NCBI GenBank assembly: GCA_002350625.1
Contig: DEFE01000008.1
Span: 598 to 38,423 of the forward strand
Reading direction: 5' to 3'
Length of the DNA stretch: 37,826 nucleotides
From: Lachnospiraceae bacterium UBA2860
Lineage (GTDB): Bacteria > Bacillota > Clostridia > Lachnospirales > Lachnospiraceae
The notes under the pieces: model-generated
What the model saw: only the letters and a program-made list of their open reading frames with translations
What the model was told of the DNA's origin: nothing
Databases searched by the model: none
Shown: piece after piece, positions 1 to 8,056 of the stretch
How the letters are laid out: each line of letters begins with the position of its first letter
Position numbering within the stretch: the first letter of the stretch is position 1
Position numbers and translations under genes: made by a program

Positions 1-440
1 TCGTGGATGACCCAGGTAAAGGACGTAAATGACAAGAGCTCGAAGAAGACAAATGCCGTCATCAGGTCCGCGGAGAGCATCACGCCCTCAGTCGCGCCAA
101 GCGTCACGAGGACAAAGAATTCGTAGCGCGTGAGATTCTCCTGCTCGTGTTTAAAATACTCTTTGGAAAAAATCGCCGTAAACAGCCACATGTAGGCGGT
201 CACGAGGGCGTAGCAGCTGCGGAACCCGTCCGTGCGGAAGCTGAAGCCCGAGACGAGGAAGCCGCCGATGTGCACCTCGGCGCCAAAAGGCACGAGGCAG
301 AGCGCGAGCACAAACGCGAGCGCCGTCACAAGGACAAAGCTCCCGTCCCGCATCCCCGGCCCGCCCCGCCTTGCGCGCCCGAGCGCGGCCGTGACAAAAG
401 CCCCCGCCATGGGAAGACATACAAGCGCAATGAGCAGCAT
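1..440 (-). CDS. Proton-conducting antiporter-like membrane subunit (fourth in operon), 3' end cut by window edge
   Basis: Reading the minus strand from the ATG at 440 gives 146 open codons to the window edge. Hydrophobic segments come first, then an E(N)LTRYEFFVLVTLGA stretch and an FVFFELLSFTSFTWVIH stretch, which is the conserved TM5 glutamate region of the NuoL/MrpA/MrpD family (PF00361 type). The ATG overlaps the TGA of the preceding subunit by one base (TGATG), so translation is coupled. This is at least the fourth antiporter-like subunit of the operon. The C-terminal two thirds and all later genes lie outside the window, so a NuoL, MrpA or HyfB type cannot be chosen. The family is clear and the exact subunit is not. 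Confidence 0.85.
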   Translation of the reverse strand, partial: MLLIALVCLPMAGAFVTAALGRARRGGPGMRDGSFVLVTALAFVLALCLVPFGAEVHIGGFLVSGFSFRTDGFRSCYALVTAYMWLFTAIFSKEYFKHEQENLTRYEFFVLVTLGATEGVMLSADLMTAFVFFELLSFTSFTWVIH

Positions 441-1939
441 CAGATCATACCTCCCGCTATCTGTCCGATAAAATCCGTCACCGGTCCGCCCCATATGCCG
501 AGCGCCACGTTCGCGGCCGTGAAGAAGACGATCGGGATCAGCATCTCCCGGCTCGCTTCTTTCAGGTTCGTTCCGGCGTAGAGATCCTTCCCGCGCACCG
601 GGAAGAAAGCGCGCACCGTCACGGTCAGTGAGTAGATGGCGCACAAAAATGCCGCCGTGATGAGCGCGGCGCAGCCGAGGACGCCGTACATCGTGCCCTC
701 CTCCGCCCCGGCCGTGAGCAGCTGCCATTTCGACAGGAAGCCGCAGAAGCCCGGGATGCCGATAAGAGAAAGCGCTCCCAGCGTGTAGCACGTAAATGTC
801 ACCGGCATTTTCCGCCCCGCGCCGTCGATCTCATAGACATAGCTCTTTCCGGTCTCGTGCATGAAAGCCCCGGCGCAGAGGAAGAGGGACATCTTGATGA
901 TCCCGTGGAACAGCATGTGCATGAGGCCGCCCTTAAATCCCGCGGAAGACATCATCATCGCGCCGAGCAGCATGTAGGACAGGTTGCTCATCGTGGAGAA
1001 CGCAAGCTTTCGTTTAAAATGCCGCTCCCTGACCGCCATGGCGCCCGCGAAAACCAGGGAGAAGGCCGCCGCGACGAGGCAGGCTCTGTGCGTCCGCGTG
1101 CCATAGAGGATATCCGGGCCGACGACGTAATAGGTCAGGCGCATGACGGCGAAGGCGCCCGAGTTGACGACCGCGACCGCATGAAGCAGCGCCGTGACAG
1201 GCGTCGGCGCCGCCGAAGCCGTCGGCAGCCAGTCGTAGAAGGGGAAGACCGCCGCCTTGGTCCCGAAGCCGAAGAAGCCGAGCAGAAAGGCCACCCGGAG
1301 GAGGTGCAGCGAGATCTCTCCGCTTAAGCTGCCCCCGTAGATAAAAGAGGAACCCGCGCCGTGAAGGCCCGTGAGGACAACGGCGAAGAAGGCGAGGGCG
1401 GCGCCGCCGATCGTGTAGGCGGCGTATTTGCGCGCGGCGAAGAGGCTCTCGTGATTGCCGTAGTGGGCGACGAGCGGGATCGTGACGAGCGTCAGCATTT
1501 CAAAGAAGACGTACAGCGTCAGCAGATTCGCCGAAAACGCGACGCCGAGCGTGATCCCGTACGTCATCACGAAGAAGCCGAAAAACATGTTCTTCCTGCT
1601 CTCCTTGCGCATGTAGGCAAAGGCGTAGAGCAGGACGAGCGGCCACATGAGAGAGATCATGCCGGCGAAAAGCATCGACATCCCGTCCGCGGCAAAGGAC
1701 ACGGAAAAACCGCTCGCGAAGCTGAAGACCGTGATCTCGCCTGCGGGCGCGCCGGCGGACAGGCCTCCCGTAAAGACGCCGCTCATGAAGATCAGGGCCC
1801 AGACAAGGACCGAGGCTGCGATCGCAACGGCTTCCGCGAGAAGCTCCCGCTTCGCGTCATCCTTAAGATGCAGGAAGAGGATGCTGCACCCGCCGAAGAC
1901 CGGCAGCAGTATGGAACTGATGAGTAAAAGCGCTAGCAA
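440..1939 (-). CDS. Antiporter-like (NuoL/NuoM/MrpD family) membrane subunit
   Basis: The protein is a 499-residue polytopic membrane protein with about 14 hydrophobic segments. It shows the family hallmarks: a TM5 glutamate in FFEMLTLVTIPLV, a TM7 lysine in FGFGTKAAVFPFYDWLP followed by the APTPVTALLHA broken helix, and an H/K segment MLFHGIIKMSLFLCAG. The start is probably the TTG at 1939, which has AAGGAGG nine bases upstream and no better ATG nearby. It lies 26 bases after the previous subunit and overlaps the next by one base. By family knowledge such subunits move H+ (or Na+ with partners) across the cytoplasmic membrane as part of a larger complex. The ion cannot be read from sequence. 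Confidence 0.93.
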   Translation of the reverse strand: MLALLLISSILLPVFGGCSILFLHLKDDAKRELLAEAVAIAASVLVWALIFMSGVFTGGLSAGAPAGEITVFSFASGFSVSFAADGMSMLFAGMISLMWPLVLLYAFAYMRKESRKNMFFGFFVMTYGITLGVAFSANLLTLYVFFEMLTLVTIPLVAHYGNHESLFAARKYAAYTIGGAALAFFAVVLTGLHGAGSSFIYGGSLSGEISLHLLRVAFLLGFFGFGTKAAVFPFYDWLPTASAAPTPVTALLHAVAVVNSGAFAVMRLTYYVVGPDILYGTRTHRACLVAAAFSLVFAGAMAVRERHFKRKLAFSTMSNLSYMLLGAMMMSSAGFKGGLMHMLFHGIIKMSLFLCAGAFMHETGKSYVYEIDGAGRKMPVTFTCYTLGALSLIGIPGFCGFLSKWQLLTAGAEEGTMYGVLGCAALITAAFLCAIYSLTVTVRAFFPVRGKDLYAGTNLKEASREMLIPIVFFTAANVALGIWGGPVTDFIGQIAGGMI

Positions 1940-1965
1940 ATGTCAGTGCCTCCTTTATAAGCCGG

Positions 1966-3438
1966 TTAAATTCCGAAAGCGGACAGAATCTGTGTCCCGA
2001 AGAGGCCCATGACAAGCGCCGCAGCGCAGAGGCACATCATCGGGATCGTCATGCACACCGTGGGCTCCGCGGAAGGCAGCGCCTCTTCTTCCGCTTCCTT
2101 CGCCCCGCCGTGCCCGTGCGCGCTCTCCGCGTGCCCCGGGAAGAAGCCGTCAACGGTGATCGGGAGCAGGTAGCCGGCCGTGAGCAGCGCCGAGATCAGA
2201 AGGACCACAGGCGCGAGCACCGCATAGACCGGGATGCCGCTGCCGATCGCGGAAGAGGCGATGACCCATTTACTTAAGAAACCGCCCATCGGTGGGATGC
2301 CGACGAGGGAGAGCGCCGCGATCGTAAAGCACCACAGCGTGACGGGCATGCGCTTCCCGACACCCTTCAGGTCCGCGACGTTCCGCACGCCGAGCTTGTA
2401 GATGAAGACGCCGGCGACGAGGAAGAGGCAGCCCTTCGAGACCGCGTGGCTCATCAGGTGCAGGAGGCCGCCGCGCAGCCCCTCGTCACTTAAGAAGGAG
2501 AGACCGAGCAGAATATAGGAGATCTGGCTGATCGTCGAATACGCCAGCCGCTTCTTCATGATTTTTTCCCGGAACGCCATCATCGAGCCCATAAAGATCG
2601 TGAGCAGGCACAGCGTCATCCACGCGGTCTGCACCCAGGTGCCGCGGATGCGGTCCGGCCCGACGGCGAAGTAGACGACGCGGATGATGGCGATGACGCC
2701 GGCCTTGGCGACGATGCCGGAAAGCAGCGCGGACGCCGGTGCGGGCGCGATCGGATGCGCCGTCGGCAGCCAGCCGTGCATCGGATAGAGACCGGCCTTC
2801 GTGCCGAAGCCGATGATGCCGGCCATCGTGACCGCAAGGAGCACCTTCTCGTGGCCCTGCAGCAGCGCGTCGCTCAAGAAGCCGCCGAAGACAAATCTCC
2901 CGTCCCCGGCCGTGTACTGATAGATGAAGAACACGGCGAGAAGGCCCATGAGCGCGCCGGCGATCGAGTAGAACAGGTATTTCAGCGCCGCCGCGACGGC
3001 GTCCTTTGTCATCTCGTGGAGCACGAGCGGCATGGAGGTGAGCGTCAGGAGCTCAAAGGCGAAATACAGCGTCACGAGATTGCCCGCCATGCACACCGCG
3101 ATGAGCGCGCCGAAGGAGATGAAGAAGAAGGCGAAGAACACATGCGGCCGCTCCTCCATCGTCATGTATTCAAACGCGTAGAACAGGACCGCCGTGTAGA
3201 GCACGCACACCGCGAGCAGCACGATCCGGCCGATCCCGTCGAGCATAAAATGCGCCTGCAGCTTCTCCGTAAGCGTCAGGACCGTCACCGGCCCGCCGCT
3301 TATGGCCGCAAGGAGGCACAGGATGTCCGTGATCAGAATCGCGCCGGCATAGAGCCGGTTTCTCATCCTTACTTCCATGCGGGGCACGGAGATGAGGATA
3401 CCGGCCAGCATCGGGAAAAGCATCGCACATATCAGCAT
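1966..3438 (-). CDS. Antiporter-like (MrpD/MbhH family) membrane subunit
   Basis: The protein has 490 residues from the ATG at 3438, which has GGAGG eight bases upstream. An ATG five codons earlier lacks a placed ribosome site. Conserved elements are the TM5 glutamate in FAFELLTLTSMPLVLHE, the TM7 lysine in FGTKAGLYPMHGWLPTAHP, the APAPASALLSG helix and the later MSHAVSKGCLFLVAG segment. A cytoplasmic or peripheral loop near the C-terminus is rich in His, Glu and Ala (HAESAHGHGGAKEAEEEAL), which the neighbouring paralogues lack. It sits between two other antiporter-like paralogues with short gaps. Its role is inferred as one ion-translocating channel of the Mrp/Mbh-like complex. Confidence 0.93.
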   Translation of the reverse strand: MLICAMLFPMLAGILISVPRMEVRMRNRLYAGAILITDILCLLAAISGGPVTVLTLTEKLQAHFMLDGIGRIVLLAVCVLYTAVLFYAFEYMTMEERPHVFFAFFFISFGALIAVCMAGNLVTLYFAFELLTLTSMPLVLHEMTKDAVAAALKYLFYSIAGALMGLLAVFFIYQYTAGDGRFVFGGFLSDALLQGHEKVLLAVTMAGIIGFGTKAGLYPMHGWLPTAHPIAPAPASALLSGIVAKAGVIAIIRVVYFAVGPDRIRGTWVQTAWMTLCLLTIFMGSMMAFREKIMKKRLAYSTISQISYILLGLSFLSDEGLRGGLLHLMSHAVSKGCLFLVAGVFIYKLGVRNVADLKGVGKRMPVTLWCFTIAALSLVGIPPMGGFLSKWVIASSAIGSGIPVYAVLAPVVLLISALLTAGYLLPITVDGFFPGHAESAHGHGGAKEAEEEALPSAEPTVCMTIPMMCLCAAALVMGLFGTQILSAFGI

Positions 3439-3462
3439 GATTTCGCCCTCCATTAACGATTC

Positions 3463-4953
3463 TTAAGCGAACATCGAAAGTCCTGTCTCAATCCAGCCGA
3501 CGAAGACGCCGGAGGCGAGGCCCAGGAGCAGATTGATCACAATGAGTACAAGCATCGGCATAAGATAGTCCCATCTCCCGCCGATCGGACAGATCTTCCT
3601 GCTCCCGTCATCCCGGAAGATCCGGATCACGGTGCGGAGGAAGTAGAGCGCATTTAAGACGGAGCTCAGCGCCAGCGCCAGCATGAGAAGCAGCATCATG
3701 GGCTCCGATGCCGAGGAAACCGCCGCGATGCCGAACAAGAGCTTTGACGAGAAACCCGCGAAGATCGGGATGCCGATCATCGACAGGGATCCCATGAGGA
3801 AGAAGGCGCCCGCGTCCCTGTCGCGGATGGCGCTCCCCGTCAGATTTTTAAAGAGAAGAGAGTTATCCGACACCTCCGCGAGGCGGGGCGTCGTGAGAAA
3901 CAGCATCGACTTCGTCACCGCGTGCACCGCGATGTGGAAGATCGCCGCGATCCATCCATAGCGGCCGCCGAGGCCGATGCCGGCGTAGATATAGCCGATC
4001 TGCGCCGCCGAGGAGAAGGCCACCATGCGGTTGATATTTGTCGCACGGAGCGCGGACACCGAGCCGAACACCATGCCGCAAAGGCCCAGTGCGAAGAGGA
4101 TGTACTTCAGCGGCATGGCCGCGAACACGTCTGTCCCCAGCACGCGCCAGTAGATCTTGATAAGCAGGAAGATATAACATTTCGAGACGAGCGACGAAAG
4201 AATCGCCGCCGAGGTCGGCGTCGCCCACCCGTACGTATCCGGCATCCAGTAGTGGAAGGGGAAGAGGCCGCTTTTAATCGCGAGGCCCAGCGTGAGGATG
4301 CCCGTCGCCATCGTGAGCACGAGGGCGCTGCCGGGATCCTTCATGAGCTCTATGATCTCCTGATGCATCGGCACCATGAGCAGGTGTCCCGTGACGTCGT
4401 AGAGCAGCACTACGCCGAGCAGGAAGAGGCCCGAGCCGAGCAGGTTCATGATCATGTAGCGGATCGCGGCGAGCGTCGTGCGCCCGATCTCGCGGACGAT
4501 GAGGATGCCGCAGCTCGTCAGCGTCATGATCTCGACGAAGACATAGCCCGTGAAAATGTCATTGGTAAAGATCTCGGCAAGAAGCGCCGCCGTCATCAGG
4601 TTCAAAAGCGCGGCGTAGAGATGCACGCGGCTTGCGTCCATGTCGTCCAGGTAGTGCATGCCCGCGATCACGCTCATGAGCATGACGATGAGGAAGAGCA
4701 GCGCCATCCCCGCCTCGAGCGCGCCCGCGCGGATCTCATTGCCCCAGGGCGCCGGAAACTCGCCCATCACGTAGGTGAAGGACGTCCCCGTCTGAAGCGT
4801 ATAGATGAGGACGAGCGCCATCCCCGCGATCAGCGCGCACTCAAAAAGGACGGTGTAGATCCGCGCCGCCTTATTTTTCAGCATCGTGCACAGCACCCCG
4901 GAAAAGAGGCTGAGGACGATGGCAAAAAGCGGAATGTTTTTCACAGCCTCCAC
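3463..4953 (-). CDS. Antiporter-like (MrpD/MbhH family) membrane subunit, first of the tandem series
   Basis: The protein has 496 residues. The start is the GTG at 4953, with GGAGGA upstream inside the end of mrpC. Family motifs are the TM5 glutamate in FVEIMTLTSCGILIV, the TM7 lysine in LAIKSGLFPFHYWMPD followed by WATPTSAAILSSLVSK, and HIAVHAVTKSMLFL. It directly follows the MrpC/MbhG-like gene, which is the place MrpD or MbhH holds in Mrp and Mbh operons, so this copy is the best candidate for the true MrpD equivalent. The two further complete paralogues and one truncated paralogue downstream look like added modules. Overlaps and gaps of only a few bases indicate one transcript. Confidence 0.93.
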   Translation of the reverse strand: MEAVKNIPLFAIVLSLFSGVLCTMLKNKAARIYTVLFECALIAGMALVLIYTLQTGTSFTYVMGEFPAPWGNEIRAGALEAGMALLFLIVMLMSVIAGMHYLDDMDASRVHLYAALLNLMTAALLAEIFTNDIFTGYVFVEIMTLTSCGILIVREIGRTTLAAIRYMIMNLLGSGLFLLGVVLLYDVTGHLLMVPMHQEIIELMKDPGSALVLTMATGILTLGLAIKSGLFPFHYWMPDTYGWATPTSAAILSSLVSKCYIFLLIKIYWRVLGTDVFAAMPLKYILFALGLCGMVFGSVSALRATNINRMVAFSSAAQIGYIYAGIGLGGRYGWIAAIFHIAVHAVTKSMLFLTTPRLAEVSDNSLLFKNLTGSAIRDRDAGAFFLMGSLSMIGIPIFAGFSSKLLFGIAAVSSASEPMMLLLMLALALSSVLNALYFLRTVIRIFRDDGSRKICPIGGRWDYLMPMLVLIVINLLLGLASGVFVGWIETGLSMFA

Positions 4954-4954
4954 G

Positions 4955-5335
4955 TCACCGGTCCTCCGTCTGATGCTTCGAGATGATGTAAATGTCGTCG
5001 AGATCCAGCGTGTGATACCGGTGGTACAGGCGCACGGTCAGCGCGAGCATCACGGCCGTGACGGAGACCGACACGACGATGCCGGTGAGGACGAGGCCCG
5101 CCGGCACGGGATTAATGTAGCGCGCGGGATCCGTGACACCATTTGCGATGATCGGGGCCTTGCGCCCCTTGATGTAGCCCATCGAGGCGAGGAAGAGGAA
5201 GACGCCGGTGTCCATGATGTTCATCCCGATCAGCTTCTTCATCAGATTGCGCTGGAAAAGAAGCATCGTGAATCCGATGCCGAACAGGATGATGGCAGCA
5301 GCCTCTTCATAATTGGCCATGAGTGTCTCGATCAT
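4955..5335 (-). CDS. mrpC: MrpC/MnhC/MbhG (NuoK-like) subunit
   Basis: The protein has 126 residues and three membrane segments. The second contains LIGMNIMDTGVFLF, as in NuoK/MrpC proteins, and the third follows DPARYINPVPAGLVLTGIVVS, the typical MrpC/MnhC connector (PQALVLTAIVI in relatives). The length fits the family (about 110-125). The ATG overlaps the end of the MbhE-MrpB gene by four bases (ATGA). In Mrp and Mbh complexes this small subunit lies between MrpA and MrpD and is needed for assembly and ion coupling. The identification is firm and the physiological ion is unknown. Confidence 0.93.
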   Translation of the reverse strand: MIETLMANYEEAAAIILFGIGFTMLLFQRNLMKKLIGMNIMDTGVFLFLASMGYIKGRKAPIIANGVTDPARYINPVPAGLVLTGIVVSVSVTAVMLALTVRLYHRYHTLDLDDIYIISKHQTEDR

Positions 5336-6279
5336 GAAGCGCCTCCGATCGTGCCTCTTCTGAACAGGGAATAGAAACCGAACATCGTGCAGGCGACGAC
5401 GAGGCCGACTGCGATGTCAAGCGGCAGGATGAGTCCGCCGCTTAAGATGTTCCCCGGCGTGCCCTTCGGGACGCCGTTCGGGATCCCGTTCGCGCCGGTA
5501 AAGAACACATACCCCTTCGCAAAGCTGTAAAAGGCGAGCGACGAAAATGTGATCCATGCGCTCACGCGTGCCGTGAAGAAGCGGTCCATCCGGTCAAAGC
5601 CGAAGGCCGCCGAGGCGATGATGAGCCCCGAGCCCATGACGGCGCCGCCGGAGAAGCCGCCGCCCGGGCCGTTCTGGCCGTTTAAGAGCACATAGAGCCC
5701 GTACACGAAGATGCAGGGAATGAGCACGATCGCGACATTTCTTAAGATCGCCTCCGTCGTCAGGTCGTGGAAGCGCTCGCGCGTCGTCGTGTAGTAGTCC
5801 TCGTAGCCCGTGCGCATGTTCTTCTTGTCCATGATGAGCAGGATCATGACGCAGACGAGCGCCGTGAAGAGCACGTGCGACTCGCCGAGCGTGTCGAAGG
5901 CGCGGTAGTCGAGGATCATGCCCGCGACGACGTTGACGGCGCCGGTCTCCTCCACGCCGCGTTCGATATAGCGGTCCATCACCTCAGTCGCCCGCGGATT
6001 CTCCGCCCCGTAGCGGGGCAGGTGCGCCACCGTAAAGAGCAGCACGCCGATGAGAAGGATGCAGCTGATGACCGCCACCACATTGTAGACGCGGTAGTAG
6101 CTCTCCTTCTCCGCCCGCATGAGCTTCTGCGCCTTGCTCGTCCCGATGACCGTGCGGTGCCTGCGCTTCATCGCCGCCGTCAGTTCTTTTCTGCCGCTGT
6201 CTTCCTCTTCGGCAACGTTCATGATCCCTTCGAGAGGATCGATCTCGCCGTCAAGAAAGCGCCGGAATGTCTCATTCAT
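5332..6279 (-). CDS. MbhE-like domain fused to MrpB/MnhB domain
   Basis: The protein has 315 residues from the ATG at 6279, which overlaps the end of the MbhD-like gene by eight bases. A reading that begins at a TTG upstream only extends into that gene. Residues 1-60 are charged and soluble. A membrane segment follows at about 62-82, then an MbhE/MrpA-C-terminal-like segment (GAVNVVAGMILDYRAFDTLGE, about 115-135). From about 170 comes a complete MnhB domain with NGQNGPGGGFSGGAVMG. In Thermococcales Mbh operons, MbhE and MbhF(MrpB) are separate genes. In Mrp, the MbhE part is the C-terminus of MrpA. Here the two are one chain. It is a structural membrane subunit of the complex. Confidence 0.9.
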   Translation of the reverse strand: MNETFRRFLDGEIDPLEGIMNVAEEEDSGRKELTAAMKRRHRTVIGTSKAQKLMRAEKESYYRVYNVVAVISCILLIGVLLFTVAHLPRYGAENPRATEVMDRYIERGVEETGAVNVVAGMILDYRAFDTLGESHVLFTALVCVMILLIMDKKNMRTGYEDYYTTTRERFHDLTTEAILRNVAIVLIPCIFVYGLYVLLNGQNGPGGGFSGGAVMGSGLIIASAAFGFDRMDRFFTARVSAWITFSSLAFYSFAKGYVFFTGANGIPNGVPKGTPGNILSGGLILPLDIAVGLVVACTMFGFYSLFRRGTIGGAS

Positions 6280-6529
6280 TGTCTGCGTCCACCTGTCTGA
6301 TTCTGCGGAGGGCAAGAAGGAACAGCACGCTGCTGATCCCGGCCCCGACGGCTGCTTCCGTGATGGCGAGATCCGGCGACTCCATGAGCACCCAGATCAC
6401 GCACATAAGAGAGCTGTAGGCCATAAAGACGATGACGGCCTGCAGCAGCGTCTTTGTCAGATTCACACTGACCGCGCACGCGATCAGAAGGACAAGCAGC
6501 AGGATCTTTGCCGCTGTGATGAGATCCAT
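6272..6529 (-). CDS. MbhD-like small membrane subunit (DUF4040, MrpA C-terminal-like)
   Basis: The protein has 85 residues and three hydrophobic segments. It carries SPDLAITEAAVGAGISSVLF, the signature of the MbhD domain found at the MrpA C-terminus and as a stand-alone MbhD. The ATG at 6529 has GGAGAG eight bases upstream. A GTG two codons earlier would overlap the mrpG stop but is too near that site. Its position between MrpG and the MbhE-MrpB fusion matches the MbhC-MbhD-MbhE order. Its function is inferred from the family as part of the ion-translocating membrane arm. Confidence 0.9.
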   Translation of the reverse strand: MDLITAAKILLLVLLIACAVSVNLTKTLLQAVIVFMAYSSLMCVIWVLMESPDLAITEAAVGAGISSVLFLLALRRIRQVDADNE

Positions 6530-6531
6530 GG

Positions 6532-7056
6532 TCACTTCTCTCCTTTACCTTCGTTTCCCGGTTTCACATCATGATCTTCGCTGTCCGGTTTCGCATCTTC
6601 CATGTCCGGTGCTTCGACGGGTCTCATGTCTTTTGTGTCATCCGCCTCTGCCAGTACGGCTCCCGTCGCGCCGTCTTTCCCGCCGTCTGTCTCAGCAGGT
6701 GCTGCTCCCGTCGCGCCGTCTTTCCCGCCGCGCGGCGGCAGCGCCCTGAGGAAGCGGCCGATCTCCGGATTCGTAAAAAACTCGACCTGTCCGACGAAAT
6801 GCGTCGATACCGGCGACGTAAACCACAAAAAGGCCGCGATGAGGACGAGTTTTAAAGATTCAAGACTCAGTCCCGCCGAGATCACGGCGGCGATGATCAC
6901 GAGGAGCACGCCGAGCGTGTCCCCGATGCCCGCCGCATGCAGGCGGTTCATGACGAAGCCGAAGCGCCACGCGCCGAGCACGGCCCCGGTAAAAGCGATC
7001 AGCGCGGCAATAAGGACCGCCGCGATCAGGAAAAAGCGGATCCACTCTGCCGTCAT
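6532..7056 (-). CDS. mrpG: MrpG/MnhG/MbhC subunit with repetitive C-terminal tail
   Basis: The protein has 174 residues from the ATG at 7056, which overlaps the mrpF stop in ATGA. Residues 1-105 form the usual MnhG domain with three membrane segments and RFGFVMNRLHAAGIGDTLGV, then SPVSTHFVGQVEFFTN. Family members usually end at about 100-125 residues. Here about 60 hydrophilic residues are added. They contain the unit GGKDGATGA twice and a run of Asp/Glu/Lys/Pro. The matching DNA holds a 27-base direct repeat (about 6658 and 6706). The extra tail is probably cytoplasmic and disordered. The core identification is secure. Confidence 0.9.
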   Translation of the reverse strand: MTAEWIRFFLIAAVLIAALIAFTGAVLGAWRFGFVMNRLHAAGIGDTLGVLLVIIAAVISAGLSLESLKLVLIAAFLWFTSPVSTHFVGQVEFFTNPEIGRFLRALPPRGGKDGATGAAPAETDGGKDGATGAVLAEADDTKDMRPVEAPDMEDAKPDSEDHDVKPGNEGKGEK

Positions 7057-7415
7057 GCCCTGCTCCTCCGTTTCTTCTTCCCCCGCTGCGTCCGGGCGGC
7101 GCCCCCGGCACCGCGCTTTCCGCCAAGATCCGGGATCTTCGGGTCGGCCGGGATATACATCGCCGCGAGCATCAGCACCGTCACGAGGCTGACCATGGCG
7201 TAGATGAGCGCCACATCGATCAAGAAGGTCTCTTTCAGGAGCTGCGACAGGATTAAAATGGCGCAGATCACCATCGTGCCGATCATATTGATGGACATGA
7301 TGCGGTCGGTGATGCGCGGCCCTTTGATTGCGCGCACGAGCATCGCGCCGATGAGCACGATGAGCGCGATGAGCGCGCCGCTGTATAAGATCTGATAAGC
7401 TTCCTTTATATCCAT
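7053..7415 (-). CDS. mrpF: MrpF/MnhF/MbhB subunit
   Basis: The protein has 120 residues and three membrane segments. It contains VRAIKGPRITDRIMSINMIGTMV, where the GP-x-DR-x4-N motif is the MrpF family mark, and LIDVALIYAMVSLVTVL. The ATG at 7415 overlaps the mrpE stop by one base. A basic C-terminal tail (GGKRGAGGAARTQRGKKKRR) extends beyond the usual end and should sit on the cytoplasmic side. It is a small structural subunit in the MrpEFG/MbhABC module. Confidence 0.92.
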   Translation of the reverse strand: MDIKEAYQILYSGALIALIVLIGAMLVRAIKGPRITDRIMSINMIGTMVICAILILSQLLKETFLIDVALIYAMVSLVTVLMLAAMYIPADPKIPDLGGKRGAGGAARTQRGKKKRRSRA

Positions 7416-7903
7416 TATCCCGCACTCCCCGTCTTTCCGCTTTCCCCGGGACCGAGCCTCCTGAGGAGCTTTATGAACACGGACGACTCGATCCCTTCCG
7501 CAAAATCTTCTCTCAGCGCGTGGACGACGAAGCCGTCGCCTTCCTGAAAGAGCGTATAGGTGCCGGGCGTGAGTGTGATCGAATTGGCAAGCAGCACGTT
7601 CTGAAGGTCCGTGGGCAGGCCGGAATGAAACTCCACGATGACCGGGTCCGCCTTCTCGCTGCTGAAGAGAGCCATTTTCAAAACAGACAGGGAGGCCTTC
7701 ACGATCTCGCGAATCAGGACCAGCGTGAAGACGGCAAGCAGCGGCACATGCGTAAGAAGCTGCAGCTCTTTCTTCAGGCTGTAGCCGAATACTTTATAGA
7801 CAAGGAGCGTCGCCGCGCCGGCGATGAGGACCCCGAAGACGAGGATCTCGGGCGTGACGGCTCCATTTAAGACGATCCAAAGAATCAGATAGAGAAAAAA
7901 CAT
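7415..7903 (-). CDS. mrpE: MrpE/MnhE/MbhA subunit, first gene of operon
   Basis: The protein has 162 residues with membrane segments in the first 75. The cytoplasmic MnhE domain follows, containing NVLLANSITLTPGTYTL (compare NSITLTPGT in all MrpE proteins). The ATG has GGGAGAG upstream. It is the first gene after the divergent promoter region shared with nadE. The order E-F-G-(D)-(E+B)-C-D on one strand copies the Mbh membrane module rather than the classical Bacillus mrpABCDEFG order. Confidence 0.93.
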   Translation of the reverse strand: MFFLYLILWIVLNGAVTPEILVFGVLIAGAATLLVYKVFGYSLKKELQLLTHVPLLAVFTLVLIREIVKASLSVLKMALFSSEKADPVIVEFHSGLPTDLQNVLLANSITLTPGTYTLFQEGDGFVVHALREDFAEGIESSVFIKLLRRLGPGESGKTGSAG

Positions 7904-7946
7904 GGTGTATCTCTCCCGTCTCCATGTTTGTCGTTACTAAAAATGA

Positions 7947-7974
7947 ATTATAAACAAATCGCGCGGGTTTTCAA
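7947..7974 (-). promoter_or_regulatory. Predicted promoter of the Mrp/Mbh-like operon
   Basis: On the minus strand a TTGAAA box (7974-7969) and a TATAAT box (7952-7947) are 16 bases apart. This is close to the sigma-A consensus. The transcript would start about 35-40 bases before the mrpE ATG and include its ribosome site. No other credible promoter lies upstream of the operon. Confidence 0.7.
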
Positions 7975-8003
7975 GTGATCCGGGTGTTTTGCCGCGCGGC
8001 GCC

Positions 8004-8031
8004 TTGACTTTTCACCTGCCCTGATTACAAT
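8004..8031 (+). promoter_or_regulatory. Predicted promoter of nadE
   Basis: TTGACT (8004-8009) and TACAAT (8026-8031) are 16 bases apart, which is a near-consensus sigma-A promoter. The nadE ATG is at 8057, with a purine-rich GGAAAGGAAGG ribosome site in between. The promoter is divergent from that of the Mrp/Mbh-like operon and about 30 bases away from it. Confidence 0.72.
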
Positions 8032-8056
8032 TAAATTAGCAGGAAAGGAAGGTGCC

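Noticed and set aside
3922..4986. 354-codon open frame on the plus strand within the antiporter-like genes
   Set aside because: It is His, Arg and Glu rich, is not membrane-like, and is a shadow of an antiporter-like subunit.
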